The notes under the pieces are model-generated. The model saw only the letters and a program-made list of their open reading frames with translations. It was not told the origin of the DNA and did not search any database. The position numbers and the translations under genes were made by a program. 64,000 bases of DNA from positions 5,894,001 through 5,958,000 of the forward strand of contig NC_018025.1 of NCBI RefSeq assembly GCF_000266945.1. Direction: 5' to 3'. This DNA comes from Desulfomonile tiedjei DSM 6799. GTDB lineage: Bacteria > Desulfobacterota > Desulfomonilia > Desulfomonilales > Desulfomonilaceae. Shown here in pieces: positions 37,691 to 47,146 of the stretch (position 1 is the stretch's first letter; each line of letters starts with the position of its first letter).

Positions 37691-39055
37691 TCAGGAAAGG
37701 ACCGCATCGGAGCACAATTGTGGAGAAAAGCCCCTCACGGGAGTCACCATGAACAAAAGCGAGCCTCGGGATAGTGAAGCCGCCGTAGACATCTTCTTCA
37801 ACCTCAACTCCAGAGTTTCTTTACTGCCAAATATTGGACGACGTATGTCACGCAAGCATTCCAAAAAAATGGCCTGACCTCCGACTTGATCGCCACTGTC
37901 CTGATATCCGGGGACATCTTTATCGAGAGAAAAAAGGGAAGAATCGGTCAGCAAAGGATTCGTCTCAATCATTTTCATGCTATCTTTTACTCTCTTGATG
38001 CGATTGGCCAGGAGCATTGAATTGAGGTTCCCCAGTGTTTTCATTTGATCATGCACTATTTGTTTTTGAGCATGTCTATCTTGTAAGTAAGTTGCAACGA
38101 TGAAAAGTGCTTCAATCGAAATACATACGAGAAATAGAGCCAACAAAGCGCTTCGCCCAAAGGTCTTCTTTATAAATATTGTAGAAGCATAACCTGCGAT
38201 CAATATTAGGGTAAAAATAACGGGAAAAACGAAATTGACAATTGGTATTTTATCTAAATTTTTATGTTCGCAGAAAGGCGAATTTGAACTGATGAGAGCA
38301 AAATATTCACGAGTATTCTTTACTGTATTCAGACCGGCGTTGAGCTTTTCTACCAAATCTTTTCTGTCCTTAAGCGCAGCAAAACACACTTTTCGAGTTA
38401 AGACCGGATACGGCTTAACTTTAATACTCGATAAACTGTGTTTTTTGACAAATGAGGTTCCTATCTCTCGTGGGCAAAGAGCCGCGTTGAGTTTTTTTTG
38501 TGATAGCAGAAGAAATAACGAGTCAACATCCGAAATCATCGCTTTTGATGTTGCAGGCAAGAAAATAAAGCTCTCCATATCGGCTATCATCTCGTATATT
38601 CCTACATTCATTCTCTGCATAGTGGGTTCATAAGGAATAGAGGGGAATGAGAGTTGATCGTAAGAAAAATAAGCGAGCTCTATATTGGAGTGCGGATCGG
38701 AAACTGCAAATTGCCAATTTCTATCATCTTCCGCGAGGATGCCTAACAGAAAATCAGCCGTTCCTTTTTCTATGGCTTCAATAGCTGAGGACCATTCCAT
38801 CAGCTTGATTTCCAGCTCCATACCTGTCTTATTTGACACCATCTTAGCGATATCGATATATATGCCTGCCGCATTTCCTTTTTCATCCATGTAGGAATAG
38901 GGAAACGCATCGGCCAATCCAACAGCTACAAAATGCTCTTTTTGAGAAGCCCAGATGCTAGTCGAGCATAAAAGAAGGACGCAAGCCAAAGAAATAAACA
39001 AAAGCTTTTTTTTTACGAACAAACGATTATCAAGTATGGTGAGATTGTAATCCAT
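37691..39055 (-). pseudogene. Truncated sensor: periplasmic amino-acid-binding-like domain plus membrane region
   Basis: A membrane sensor that has lost its output domain. A signal peptide (about residues 16-37) precedes an SBP_bac_3-type domain (about 40-265; AVGLADAFPYSYMDEKGNAA, then GTADFLLGIL), two transmembrane helices (about 275-297 and 305-328) and the start of a second sensory (dCache-like) region. Likeness fades after about residue 385, and the tail to 37691 looks random. Whole family members continue into a histidine kinase or GGDEF domain. AAGGAG before ATG 39055 is a good ribosome site. Deletion at the 3' end is inferred; a decoy sensor is possible but less likely. Confidence 0.6.
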
Positions 39056-39742
39056 CAGGAATGCTCCTTATCTAATAGTATCAAAACCCATGCCACGGCT
39101 CAACCAGTAACCTATCGAAAACTCTCTGCCCTTTAAGAGAGAGGGATTTCTCGTTATCTGACATTCTCCTCTTACTTTAAACCGATTCGCCATTGCTTCT
39201 CCAGGATCCCCAGATACTTTCACCGGATCGTGGAGGCACACGGGGCGCTGCATCTCCTTCGACGTTGCTCGCCAAGGCTCAGCGGTCGGGTGTTAGCGTC
39301 TTCTTTGTCCGGTTGACGCCTTCACCCTCTGTACTCGTATAGACAGAAGGTGTACGTTTCTCAGGGATCGCCGGCGTCCCACACTTTGAGATCGAGACTG
39401 TTCAAAAGATGATCAACCGCCTATGGGATTGAAATCAGGCCGAATTGATTACAAGACATAATCTCTTCACACTCTTGATGCCTGTCCTTCTTGGGTCAAA
39501 TTATGTGACCAGTCATTGAACAGGTCTGGACAGTAACTGGTCAATATTAAACATCGTCACATACTCACAGGTAAACGAAAAACAGCGTTCGATTGGATCT
39601 TTCGGTGCAATTCCACGGTCTGAAAAATGCTTATGGCAGGTGGTACAAGCTTTGCTCTTACGCAAATCAAACGATAAGCAAGCCACACGTACTGCCGGTT
39701 GAATCGGCAAATGAGAACCAACGAAAGAAGAAGGAGAAACCG
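39056..39742. other. Intergenic region upstream of the catabolic cluster
   Basis: About 690 bases. No supported gene. It should contain the promoter of the phosphodiesterase gene, but I cannot point to clear boxes. Confidence 0.4.
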
Positions 39743-41770
39743 ATGAAAAAACCGAAACGCCCCGTTATTTCAGAAAAAGTTTTGGTACTTGGCATTGATG
39801 GTTTAGATCCGAGGTTGATGAAGAAGTATGTTGATGAAGGAAAGATGCCCAATGCTAAAAAATACATTGACCGCGGCTCTTGTCGTGAAGATCTCGTGCT
39901 TTTGGGTGGACATCCCACGGTTACACCGCCTATGTGGGCAACGCTCGCCACAGGTTGCTACGCCAATGTGCATTGCGTCACCGGCTTTGATATTTCTTCT
40001 CCCAAAGGTCTGGATTGGATCCGCTACAGTCTCGACTCCACAAGCTGCAAGGCTGAGCATGTCTGGAATTGCTTTGCCGAAGCCGGCAAGAAGACCCTCG
40101 TCTGGCACTGGCCTGGATGCTCTTGGCCTCCAACCTCCGACAGCCCCAACCTGCATGTCGTTGATGGCACCAGCCCCGGTTCCGTCGGTATGAGCTTCGC
40201 GCAGTTTGAGGGCGAGATGATATTGGGTGCGGACACTAAAATCCAGGAGGCGTCGTTCTTCAAGAACGTCAGCGAAAACGCCGTTACCCCGTGCTCTATT
40301 ACCGGAATGGATATTCCTGATGCCGATGGATACAACATCCTCGAGTTGACCGGGGCGAGAGAAAATCACAACATCATTGTGGACAAAACCCGCGGTTCCC
40401 AGGCCACTCCCGATGCACCCGTCAATATCGCCCAATCTCCCATTAAAGATGCCACAGATTGGGCCAAAGCACCGGCTGGTGCCAAGGAAATCACCATGCT
40501 GTTGTCAGGAGGTCTGATCCGCAGGCCTTGCTTGGTCCTTAAGAATGAAAAAGGCGTGTATGACAGCGTTGCCGTCTACAAATCGAAGAAAGAGGTGCAG
40601 CCGCTAGCTGTTCTGGATTTAGGCAAATTTGTCGATCGCATTGAGGATGAAGGCATCCGCGATGACAAAAGAGTGGACGTGGTTCGCAATATGAAGCTGC
40701 TGGAACTGGCTCCCGATGCCTCGAATCTGAGAATTTATATATCCGCTGCCATGGACAAAGACATCAAAAAATGCGTTCATCCCGCCCAAATGTATGATTG
40801 GATCGTCGAAAGTGCTGGATATGCCGCTCCCACCTCTATGCTGGGTCAGCAAAGTAAAGAATTGATCAATGATATCATGCTGAACAGCTGGTATGTCAAT
40901 GCGGACTGGCAAGCAAAAGCGATTACGGACCTGATCGACAATCACGGCATCGAAGCCGTTTTCTCTCATTTCCATTGCATCGACCTGCAGGAGCACATGT
41001 TCATTCGTTACATGAGCGATAAGGGCTACAATAAGCTGCCACCGGAAGATTACCAGAAATTCATGGAAGACCTCTATGTCCTGACTGACTGGTATTTTGG
41101 CAAGTTTCTGAAATATCTGGATCAAGGCTGGTCGGTCCTAATTGTTTCCGATCATGCACAGGTTTGTTCAAAACACGACTTCCTCCTAATGGGCGACATA
41201 CTTGGCATCAGCGTTGGCTTGATGGAAGAACTTGGCCTCACGAGATTGAAAAGGGATGAGAAGGGCAACCGGCTGCCAGAAATCGACTGGGAGAATACAT
41301 TGGCCATTGCCCAAAGGGAGACCAACATCTATGTCAACCTCAAGGGACGTGATGCCCATGGCATCGTCGATCCCAAAGACAAGTATGAGGTTGAAGAAGA
41401 GATCATGACCCGTCTTTACGGATATAGACATCCCAAGACAGGAAAACGGGTCATTGCTTTGGCTGTACGAAATAAGGACGCTGTCCACTTTGGTCTTGGC
41501 GGGCCTGAATCGGGTGACATCGTCTACTTCATGGCGGAAGGCTACCAATGGGACCACGCAGACAGCCTCTCCACATCCTGGGGTGAAGCCGATACCTCCG
41601 TCTCGCCGGCTTTTATAGCTGCCGGAAAAGGGATCAAAGAGAACTTCAAGACGGATCGTGTCATACGCCAAATCGATGTGGCTGCTACTGTAGCCGCTTT
41701 GGGCGGAGTCAGATTCCCTAGAAATTGTGAAGGCGCTCCGGTATATCAGATTTTTGAGGAAGAATTTTAG
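39743..41770 (+). CDS. Alkaline-phosphatase-superfamily phosphodiesterase/pyrophosphatase-like hydrolase
   Basis: A 675-residue soluble enzyme of the type I phosphodiesterase/nucleotide pyrophosphatase group. Metal ligands and nucleophile are visible: D19 in VLGIDGLD, probable nucleophile T61 in TVTPPMWATLATG, SHFHCIDLQEH in the middle and VSDHAQV, and a late WDHAD. It has no signal peptide, so it would act in the cytoplasm. ATG 39743 with AAGGAG upstream is preferred to the longer frame from 39593. Members cleave phosphate or sulfate ester and phosphonate bonds. With a TRAP importer and an alkylsulfatase-type hydrolase next door, it probably works on an imported organic ester; the substrate is unknown. 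Confidence 0.8.
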   Translation: MKKPKRPVISEKVLVLGIDGLDPRLMKKYVDEGKMPNAKKYIDRGSCREDLVLLGGHPTVTPPMWATLATGCYANVHCVTGFDISSPKGLDWIRYSLDSTSCKAEHVWNCFAEAGKKTLVWHWPGCSWPPTSDSPNLHVVDGTSPGSVGMSFAQFEGEMILGADTKIQEASFFKNVSENAVTPCSITGMDIPDADGYNILELTGARENHNIIVDKTRGSQATPDAPVNIAQSPIKDATDWAKAPAGAKEITMLLSGGLIRRPCLVLKNEKGVYDSVAVYKSKKEVQPLAVLDLGKFVDRIEDEGIRDDKRVDVVRNMKLLELAPDASNLRIYISAAMDKDIKKCVHPAQMYDWIVESAGYAAPTSMLGQQSKELINDIMLNSWYVNADWQAKAITDLIDNHGIEAVFSHFHCIDLQEHMFIRYMSDKGYNKLPPEDYQKFMEDLYVLTDWYFGKFLKYLDQGWSVLIVSDHAQVCSKHDFLLMGDILGISVGLMEELGLTRLKRDEKGNRLPEIDWENTLAIAQRETNIYVNLKGRDAHGIVDPKDKYEVEEEIMTRLYGYRHPKTGKRVIALAVRNKDAVHFGLGGPESGDIVYFMAEGYQWDHADSLSTSWGEADTSVSPAFIAAGKGIKENFKTDRVIRQIDVAATVAALGGVRFPRNCEGAPVYQIFEEEF

Positions 41771-41909
41771 GATGCCCAACATTCACCGGGTGACCGGGTA
41801 GCGCAGTTGCTATGAAAGAATGGTGTGCCTCTTTAAGGGCTAAGTCTTCGCCATCTCTGACGGTGAGGAGGCGCACCATCGAAACAACAATCGTAAATGG
41901 GAGAAAGTC

Positions 41910-43025
41910 ATGAAAAAGATGATTCCAAGCACAAAAATGGCGACGGTTATTTTTTGTGTTGTGGCATCGCTACTGTTGTGGCTTGCGCCTGCTGCGCAGT
42001 CAGCCGAGGGAACAGCGGTCATCGCCATCAAGGCGGCTTCGCCGCCCCACCCCGTTGTGCACCGGTTGACCAAGGATGCATACCAGTTGTTCGGAGACGA
42101 GGTGGAGCGGCGCACCAACGGCAAGGTGAAGTTCACATGGTTCTTTGGCGATAGCCTCGTGAAGATGCCACAGTCGTATGAATCCGTTCAGTCCGGCGTT
42201 GTGGATCTCGTAGTAGTCGCCGCCTTCCTCTACCCGCACATCTTCAAGATTACCGAGGGCTTAAGCTTGCCGTTCACTGTACAGGGCGCCGCGCACAGTG
42301 CGGACATTGCCTGGAAAATGTACCAAACGATGCCCGAGATGCAACAAGAGATGAAAGATATCAAATTCCTGGGGGTTTTTACCACTGACGTGATAAACCT
42401 CTCCACAAAAGACAAGCTTGTCAAGACCCTTGACGACATGAAGAATCTGCGCGTGGCCGTGGGCAGCGGACTGGTTGCGCAAATGGCCCAGCTACTCGGA
42501 ATGGCGCCGCAGCCGGTGGGGTATTCCGATGTCTACATGGCGATTCATCGGGGAATGGCAGAGGCAACCCTCTTCCCCAACGCTCCCCTCCGTTCGTACA
42601 AAATCACCGAAATCACCAACGCCCATACCATCGCAAACTTCAAGGTTGAGCCGATGGTCATCGCCATGCGCAAGGAAACATGGGACAAGTTGCCCCCAGA
42701 CGTGCAGAAGGTCTTCGATGAGTTGATGCCATCGTTTGCGCGGTTGTGCGGGCATACCCTCACCAACGAAGGGGCCTGGGTGCTTGAAGCTCTGAGCAAG
42801 CGAGGCGATAAGTTTTACGCCCCGCCTGGCGACGAGTTCAAGAAGTGGAAAGATGCGGTCAAACCCATGTATGACGTCTGGATCAAGAAGCTGAATGACA
42901 GCGGCATGAATGGACAGGCCATTTTCGACCGTATAAACGAAATAGCGGCGGAAACGAAAGTAGCTGACACTCCGGAAGATGAGTGGTGGAAGCAGGGGCG
43001 GATCGGTAAGAAGACGGAAAAATAA
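41910..43025 (+). CDS. dctP: TRAP transporter solute-binding protein (DctP family)
   Basis: A 371-residue periplasmic receptor. A signal peptide (residues 1-31, ending AQSA) is followed by the DctP fold: PPHPVVHRLTKDAYQLF, GDSLVKMPQSYESVQSG, the conserved LRVAVGSG segment with the carboxylate-clamp Arg, and a long C-terminal helix. It captures an organic acid and delivers it to the membrane part encoded 310 bases downstream. Two in-frame early starts are possible; ATG 41910 has GGGAGAAAG upstream. The ligand is not readable from sequence, but the neighbours point to a compound with a hydrolysable ester. Confidence 0.88.
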   Translation: MKKMIPSTKMATVIFCVVASLLLWLAPAAQSAEGTAVIAIKAASPPHPVVHRLTKDAYQLFGDEVERRTNGKVKFTWFFGDSLVKMPQSYESVQSGVVDLVVVAAFLYPHIFKITEGLSLPFTVQGAAHSADIAWKMYQTMPEMQQEMKDIKFLGVFTTDVINLSTKDKLVKTLDDMKNLRVAVGSGLVAQMAQLLGMAPQPVGYSDVYMAIHRGMAEATLFPNAPLRSYKITEITNAHTIANFKVEPMVIAMRKETWDKLPPDVQKVFDELMPSFARLCGHTLTNEGAWVLEALSKRGDKFYAPPGDEFKKWKDAVKPMYDVWIKKLNDSGMNGQAIFDRINEIAAETKVADTPEDEWWKQGRIGKKTEK

Positions 43026-43334
43026 TGCGAGCACGACCTGTCATCAAGGCCTATAAGTACCCCAGCGCGATTAGGCGGCTGGAATTTCAATCCCGCAAGG
43101 CCGAAATCTGAAGCGGTGTCACGTTAGGCTCGTTACGCATGAGAATTGCGCATCGTGTCTTCCCTAACGAAACACGAGGTGAACAGGTCATTATGTCACT
43201 CAACATCTCTAGTCCAAAGCTCGGCGGCACAACTACCGCCTAACCAAATAACGAATTCCTACAAATTGCATATGGCTGCGTGATCAGGATCTTGAGCACC
43301 TGTCGCCGCCAACGGGATAATTGGAGGAAAACCA

Positions 43335-45338
43335 ATGGAAATGGATACCTGTGTAAACATAGTGGACGAGACTGTGGTACCCATAGAAGCGCCCCGCGGC
43401 AGTTGCTCGGTCAGTGCAGCACTCGCCGGCGTCGGCCAGGGAATGATGAGGGTTTTGAAGCCGGTCAGTCTATGGAGCGGCCGGCTCGCTGCAGCCATGA
43501 TCATGATCATGGCCTTTGCAATGGTTCTTGACGTCCTGCTCAGAAAGTATTTTTCAACCACCATCCCGCAGGTCATGGAATTTGAGCAGTGGCTCATGGC
43601 ATCGGTGGTGTTCTTCAGCATTGCCCACACACAGATACGAGGAGGGCACGTTTCCGTAGATATGCTCAGTTCCAAGTTCTCCGAGCGCACGCGGATTCTG
43701 ACGGAAAGCTTTGGCCTCTGCATTGGCGCCGCCTTGTTTGCGATCGTCGCCGTGGAGCATGTGACGAAAATTCAACATGCCATTGCCATGCATGAGATCG
43801 GAATCGTGTTGCAGTGGCCGTTGTGGCCTTTTTATGCCATTGTCGTGCTGGGCTCTATCCTGATCTGTCTCGTTTTTACAGCGCAATTGCTCACCTATTG
43901 GGCCAGGTTGTGGGAAGTGAGCCGAAATCCCATTCTCGCCATGGCAATGCTACTCGCCGCTGTCGGGGCCGTTGTCTTCCTTCCTGCCATCCTCAAAGCG
44001 CTCTCCATCCAGATGACTGTCTTGAAGGCAGGGATAGCCGGCATACTGCTGCTGTTTTCCCTCATGGCCATCGGCTCCCCCATCGCCTTTGTCATGGGCT
44101 TCATAGGGATACTTGGAAGCTGGTATCTGAGGGATGCCGCGGCATCATTTTCGATCGTGCAGATGGCGGTTTTCCCGACGGTAGGGGATTACATATTTAC
44201 TGTTATCCCCTTCTTCGTCGGAATGGGCTTTCTGTGCTTTGCGTCGGATTTCAGCAGGAACCTGTTCGACGCAGCCTACAAATGCTTTGGGAATATCAGG
44301 GGTGGATTAGCGATTTCCACGATTATGGGTTGTGGAGGTTTTGCGGCGATCTGTGGTGACAGCATGGCCACGGGTGCCACCATGGGCAGCGTAGCGATTC
44401 CCGAGATGAAGAAAGCGAAATACGACATGAGCATGGCCTGTGGAGCCGTAGCTGCTGGAGGCACCCTGGGCATTCTCATCCCGCCGAGCATCGGCTTCAT
44501 CGTCTACGGGATCATCACCGAGCAATCCATTGGAAAGCTTTTCATCGCCGGGATCGCGCCGGGCCTTCTGCTGACTCTAATGTACTGCACCGTCGTCTAT
44601 GTTCGCTGTCGCATGGATCCTCTGGCCGGTCCTGCTGGAGGACACACCACAGCCAAAGAAAAATTTGAGGCAATCACAGGGATCTGGCCCGTTTTGATCC
44701 TCTTTTTCCTTATCATGGGTGGCATCTGGTTTGGCCTCTTTACTGCGAATGAGGGCGGCGCAGTCGGTTTCGTCGCAGCGTTGGCCTTCGGAATGATCTT
44801 GCGTCGGTTCACCTTTAAAAAATTCCTGGACGCCATGATGGAGACGATCGAAGTGACCGCCATGATCTTCACCATCCTGCTCGGCGTCACCATTCTCAAC
44901 TACTTCGTCGGCATGAGCGAATTGCCCCTCGCCATGGCCGACTGGGTGAAAAACCTGGGTATCCATCGCGCCTTTGTCTTCATGATCATCTTGGGAATAT
45001 ATGTCATTCTTGGAATGCTCATGAACATCATTCCCATGGTCATGCTGACGCTTCCCATGATCTTCCCGACCGTTATAGGCTTGGGCTATGACCCCATCTG
45101 GTTTGGCGTCATCATGGTCATCATGATGGAAATGGGGCAGATCACGCCTCCCGTCGGCGTCAACGTGTACGTCATAGCCGGCGTGGCCAAGGATGTTCCC
45201 ATGGCGACGGTTTTTCGAGGGATAGTACCCTTCATCGCCATGCAGTGCGTGTTGATTTTAATCCTTTACATGTTCCCGATCGTCGCAACATATCTTCCAA
45301 GCTCAATGGACGTGCTGGAAGCGATAAAGGATCTTTGA
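43335..45338 (+). CDS. dctQM: TRAP transporter fused permease (DctQ-DctM)
   Basis: A 667-residue inner-membrane protein that fuses the small and large TRAP subunits. Residues about 40-190 are DctQ-like (four helices; LRKYFSTTIPQVMEFEQW, and GGHVSVDML), and about 205-650 are DctM-like (GSPIAFVMGFIG, GDSMATGATMGSVAIPEM, GILIPPSIGFIVYG, MGQITPPVGVNVYV). It would use a sodium gradient to import the organic acid bound by the upstream receptor. The 310-base gap from dctP is long for an operon and contains no other gene. GGAGGAAA precedes the ATG. Confidence 0.9.
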   Translation: MEMDTCVNIVDETVVPIEAPRGSCSVSAALAGVGQGMMRVLKPVSLWSGRLAAAMIMIMAFAMVLDVLLRKYFSTTIPQVMEFEQWLMASVVFFSIAHTQIRGGHVSVDMLSSKFSERTRILTESFGLCIGAALFAIVAVEHVTKIQHAIAMHEIGIVLQWPLWPFYAIVVLGSILICLVFTAQLLTYWARLWEVSRNPILAMAMLLAAVGAVVFLPAILKALSIQMTVLKAGIAGILLLFSLMAIGSPIAFVMGFIGILGSWYLRDAAASFSIVQMAVFPTVGDYIFTVIPFFVGMGFLCFASDFSRNLFDAAYKCFGNIRGGLAISTIMGCGGFAAICGDSMATGATMGSVAIPEMKKAKYDMSMACGAVAAGGTLGILIPPSIGFIVYGIITEQSIGKLFIAGIAPGLLLTLMYCTVVYVRCRMDPLAGPAGGHTTAKEKFEAITGIWPVLILFFLIMGGIWFGLFTANEGGAVGFVAALAFGMILRRFTFKKFLDAMMETIEVTAMIFTILLGVTILNYFVGMSELPLAMADWVKNLGIHRAFVFMIILGIYVILGMLMNIIPMVMLTLPMIFPTVIGLGYDPIWFGVIMVIMMEMGQITPPVGVNVYVIAGVAKDVPMATVFRGIVPFIAMQCVLILILYMFPIVATYLPSSMDVLEAIKDL

Positions 45339-45446
45339 CGTAAGAACACACGGGAGCCTCCAACTTCATCAATGACTTGCTGAGTGTTCACTGCTTCCTT
45401 TTCTGCTTCAGGAGGGGAGCGGTAGCTCTCAGAGAAAGAAGCCGTC

Positions 45447-46787
45447 ATGCTCGACCCTCATAAAATGAAAGCTGCTAAGTCTATGGTATGGCCAGCTTCG
45501 AAGGAAAGAAAAGAGCTCGATCGCATCGCGGCCCAGTACGCGGGTCCCCGCCTCGTAATGGTAACAGAGAATGTCTATACTGCGATTGGCTATGGCGTCT
45601 CCAACATGATTCTCGTTGAGACGGGAGAGGGCATTGTCGCCATCGACACGACCAATAGCCAACGAGCCGCTAGGGATGCTTTGGACGCCTTTAGAGCTAT
45701 TTCCAAGGCCCCGGTGACAGCGATCGTCTACACCCATAGCCATCCGGATCACGTATTGGGCGGGAAGGCCTTTTCTAACAATAAAGTGGAGGTCTACGCC
45801 CACGAGAGCTTTCTCGATGAGTTGCCGTTACAGGCGCTTCTAGGGAAAAGCGGAGCGGTGCGAGGTGCGAGGATGTTCGGTGCAAGCCTTCTCCAGAGCG
45901 AACGGCTAGCTCCTAACATCAGCGAGTATCCCTTGCCGATCGCTGCGGAGTTTATTTTTGAGCCGGTGGCGCCAGATAGCGTTGTGAAGCCAACGGAGAC
46001 ATTTAATGGAAAGAAGACCTCCTTCGACATTGGAGGCGTCACGTTTCATCTCTATCATACGCCGGGAGAAACAGCGGATCATACCATCGTTCATATGCCG
46101 CAACTGGGAGTCGTTGCGTGTGGCGATATCTTCTACCCGAGCTTTCCAAATCTCTATACGATTCGAGGGTGCGGCGTAAGGCCGGTCCTGGAGTGGGCTG
46201 AAGCGCAGAACCGCATCATTGCGCTGCATCCTCATCATCTTCTGCAGGGACATGGGTTTCCCGTTCAGGGAAGAGAAGAGATTAGAACAGTTCTCTCCAA
46301 TTATCGGGACGCCATCCTGCATGTACACGATCTTGCCCTTGGAGCAGTACAAAACTTCGAGCCAATTGATGAAGTGGTAAAAGAAGCGGTCTTGCCACAC
46401 CATTTGGCCCGTCTTCCCTATCTCATCCAATCCTATGGTCACATTCCTTACTGCATTCGGAGCATATACAACAGTTACGTGGGTTGGTTTGACGGGAACC
46501 CCGCTAATCTTTCTCCTCTTTCGAGAAAGGAGTTGGGAAAAGAGGTGATTACTCTCGCTGGATCTGTCAAAGACGTGCTGCAACATTTAGAAAAAGCACA
46601 AGAAGAGGGTCGTCATCAGGCTGTCTTGGAGTTGTGCGAGATGGTTCTTGGGAACGATCCCGACAACGATACGGCAAGGCGACTGAAGGTGAATTCTTTG
46701 ATGGCGATGAGCCACTTGAGTGCTAACGCTCCAACGGCCAATTATTACCGCTCTTCTGCTGAGGATAGCAAAATAGAAAGGGAGTAA
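45447..46787 (+). CDS. Alkylsulfatase-type metallo-beta-lactamase-fold hydrolase
   Basis: A 446-residue metal hydrolase. The dinuclear zinc motif is H97-S-H-P-D-H102 (YTHSHPDHVLGG), with later ligands in HTPGETADH, ACGDIFYP and QGHGFPV. The region YNSYVGWFDGNPANLSPL is highly typical of alkyl/aryl sulfatases of the SdsA1/BDS1 group, and the C-terminal helices (about 355-425) match their dimerisation domain; the SCP2-like third domain is absent. No signal peptide is visible, so it would act inside the cell. It likely removes sulfate from, or otherwise hydrolyses, the TRAP-imported compound. It is followed five bases later by a thioredoxin gene. Confidence 0.8.
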   Translation: MLDPHKMKAAKSMVWPASKERKELDRIAAQYAGPRLVMVTENVYTAIGYGVSNMILVETGEGIVAIDTTNSQRAARDALDAFRAISKAPVTAIVYTHSHPDHVLGGKAFSNNKVEVYAHESFLDELPLQALLGKSGAVRGARMFGASLLQSERLAPNISEYPLPIAAEFIFEPVAPDSVVKPTETFNGKKTSFDIGGVTFHLYHTPGETADHTIVHMPQLGVVACGDIFYPSFPNLYTIRGCGVRPVLEWAEAQNRIIALHPHHLLQGHGFPVQGREEIRTVLSNYRDAILHVHDLALGAVQNFEPIDEVVKEAVLPHHLARLPYLIQSYGHIPYCIRSIYNSYVGWFDGNPANLSPLSRKELGKEVITLAGSVKDVLQHLEKAQEEGRHQAVLELCEMVLGNDPDNDTARRLKVNSLMAMSHLSANAPTANYYRSSAEDSKIERE

Positions 46788-46792
46788 AAGAA

Positions 46793-47125
46793 ATGATCGA
46801 CACGACTTTGCAGAGACTGGATACCGATTCCTTTGAACGGATAGTGTACGAAAAAGAAAGCCCTTGTTTGGTAATATTTATGAGAAAAACTTGTCATGTG
46901 TGTGAAGAAGTCGTTCCGACTTTGGAGGAGTTGGAACCCGAGTATAAAGAGAAATGCGGTTTTTATGCTGTCGATGTAGAAGAGCAAAAGAAACTGTTTC
47001 AACGATTTTCTCTAAAAAGCATTCCACAAATTCTCTTTTTTAATGATGGAGAGTACCAGGGCAAAATGGCGGGCCTGGTCGAAGATGATGCAATAGAAGA
47101 AAGAATAGCCGAAATTTTTGGATGA
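46793..47125 (+). CDS. Thioredoxin-family protein (active site CHVC)
   Basis: A 110-residue cytoplasmic thioredoxin fold. The redox pair is in MRKTCHVCEEV (CHVC rather than the standard CGPC), and the cis-Pro lies in KSIPQILFFNDG. CHVC suggests a substrate range or potential different from housekeeping thioredoxin. It starts five bases after the sulfatase-like gene and precedes a thioredoxin reductase by 21 bases, so the pair forms a dedicated reducing system in the catabolic operon. Confidence 0.88.
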   Translation: MIDTTLQRLDTDSFERIVYEKESPCLVIFMRKTCHVCEEVVPTLEELEPEYKEKCGFYAVDVEEQKKLFQRFSLKSIPQILFFNDGEYQGKMAGLVEDDAIEERIAEIFG

Positions 47126-47146
47126 ATGCACACTAGGAGTTAACCC

